14,855 nucleotides of DNA from Phycisphaerae bacterium (lineage in GTDB: Bacteria > Planctomycetota > Phycisphaerae > JAAYCJ01), in the NCBI GenBank assembly GCA_012514125.1, contig JAAZAW010000066.1, positions 1-14,855 on the forward strand, written 5' to 3'. The notes beneath the pieces were generated by a model. The model saw only the letters and a program-made list of their open reading frames with translations. It made no database searches and had not been told where the DNA came from. The translations under genes and the position numbers were made by a program. Positions 14,266 to 14,855 of the stretch are shown piece after piece. Position 1 is the first letter of the stretch, and every line of letters begins with the position of its first letter.

Positions 14266-14823
14266 TTATTGTATCGATTTTGGCGGGAGTTGCGATTTTA
14301 ATTTTTCTCGAACGCGAATTAAGAAGTCGTTGTAACGGCCATCGGCGTAGTCGGGGTAGGTCCATTCCCATTTGATGTATTTTCCTTTTTGATAGCGGAG
14401 GGTGATTTCGGCCCAGATGCCTTGGCCTATGTAGAGGCGATGGGAGTAGTTTTTGGTGGTGGCGAGGACGAATTGGCTTAGGGTGAGATAGCCTGCGTCG
14501 AGGTTGACGATTCTGCCGGAGTTTTGGTTTCGGAATTGTTTTGTGAGTTGTTCTTCGATGGTGTTGGTGGTGATTTTGGCTTGGGAGAGGCGGTCTGGGT
14601 CGATGAGGTTTTCGAAGCTGACGAATCTTCGGGTGAGGTTGGGCCCCATTTCGGGGGTGTAATAGTCGGTGAGGTCGAAAGGCCAATTTTGACTTTTGAG
14701 GTCGATGGGGCCGAACTGCTGCTCGAGAGCGGTGTCGAATAGATCGATCTTGTCCATGCCGTCGGGGGCGACGAGCATGGCGATGAGGAATTTTACCGGT
14801 GTTGGTGATTTAATGGCGCCCAT
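14266..14823 (-). CDS. DUF4416 family protein
   Basis: This 185-residue soluble protein matches what I recall of DUF4416, a family of unknown function found in planctomycetes and several other, often anaerobic, lineages. Recognisable stretches are PVKFLIAMLVAP near the start, FDLTDYYTPEMGPNLTRRFVSFENLI in the middle (of which the DYYxxEMG core is the strongest mark) and NLDAGYLTLSQFVLATTKNYSHRLYIGQGIWAE, followed by WEWTYPDYAD towards the end. No signal peptide or membrane segment is seen, so it is probably cytoplasmic. The ATG at 14823 gives the expected N-terminus; only 32 pyrimidine-rich bases precede it in the window, with no ribosome site. It is followed by a terminator, so it is probably not part of the polysaccharide operon. 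I assign no function. Confidence 0.85.
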   Translation of the reverse strand: MGAIKSPTPVKFLIAMLVAPDGMDKIDLFDTALEQQFGPIDLKSQNWPFDLTDYYTPEMGPNLTRRFVSFENLIDPDRLSQAKITTNTIEEQLTKQFRNQNSGRIVNLDAGYLTLSQFVLATTKNYSHRLYIGQGIWAEITLRYQKGKYIKWEWTYPDYADGRYNDFLIRVREKLKSQLPPKSIQ

Positions 14824-14855
14824 GAGTGTAGAAGATAGTTGGAGGGAGAGGAGAA

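Overview
The window is bacterial chromosome, and I think it is most likely from a planctomycete, probably near the Phycisphaerae. That placement is an inference. It rests on the DUF4416 protein, a dockerin-like fragment written in the style common in planctomycetes, the RNase III sequence and many dispersed short repeats. Ten protein genes are supported. Nine are on the minus strand and one, rnc, is on the plus strand. I see no rRNA, tRNA, CRISPR array or transposase.

Layout from left to right. Positions 1-511 are AT-rich with no convincing gene. Positions 512-2426 hold a TauE/SafE-type membrane permease and, upstream of it on the minus strand, a lipoprotein alpha/beta hydrolase. A composite of nested palindromic repeats (about 2436-2573) separates this pair from alaS. 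Then come alaS, an HtrA-like periplasmic serine protease and recA, all on the minus strand. recA and rnc are divergent across a 367-base AT-rich gap that carries a promoter-like sequence and a long leader hairpin for rnc. rnc converges on a glycosyltransferase-like gene across a 242-base gap packed with repeats. The right third (9105-14181) is a surface-polysaccharide block: a GT-C-type membrane protein, an O-antigen ligase/polymerase-like protein and a WecA/TagO-type sugar-phosphate transferase, the last two overlapping. A DUF4416 gene lies upstream of that block, behind a good terminator.

How the genes fit together. The WecA-like enzyme would load a first sugar phosphate on undecaprenyl phosphate, the membrane GT-C protein could add a sugar from a lipid-linked donor, and the ligase/polymerase would join or transfer the finished chains. 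The left two-thirds are housekeeping genes (translation, envelope proteolysis, recombination, RNA processing) with no obvious common pathway.

The most unusual signals are not a new gene system. They are: a strong, graded flip in GC skew inside the O-antigen ligase gene while gene direction stays the same; an RNase III with alanine at one of its four expected metal-binding acidic positions, next to a long hairpin in its own leader; and several classes of short repeats, including heptamer arrays flush with gene ends and inside a coding region, and paired hairpins whose stems differ by compensating changes. I did not find a clear undescribed multi-gene system.
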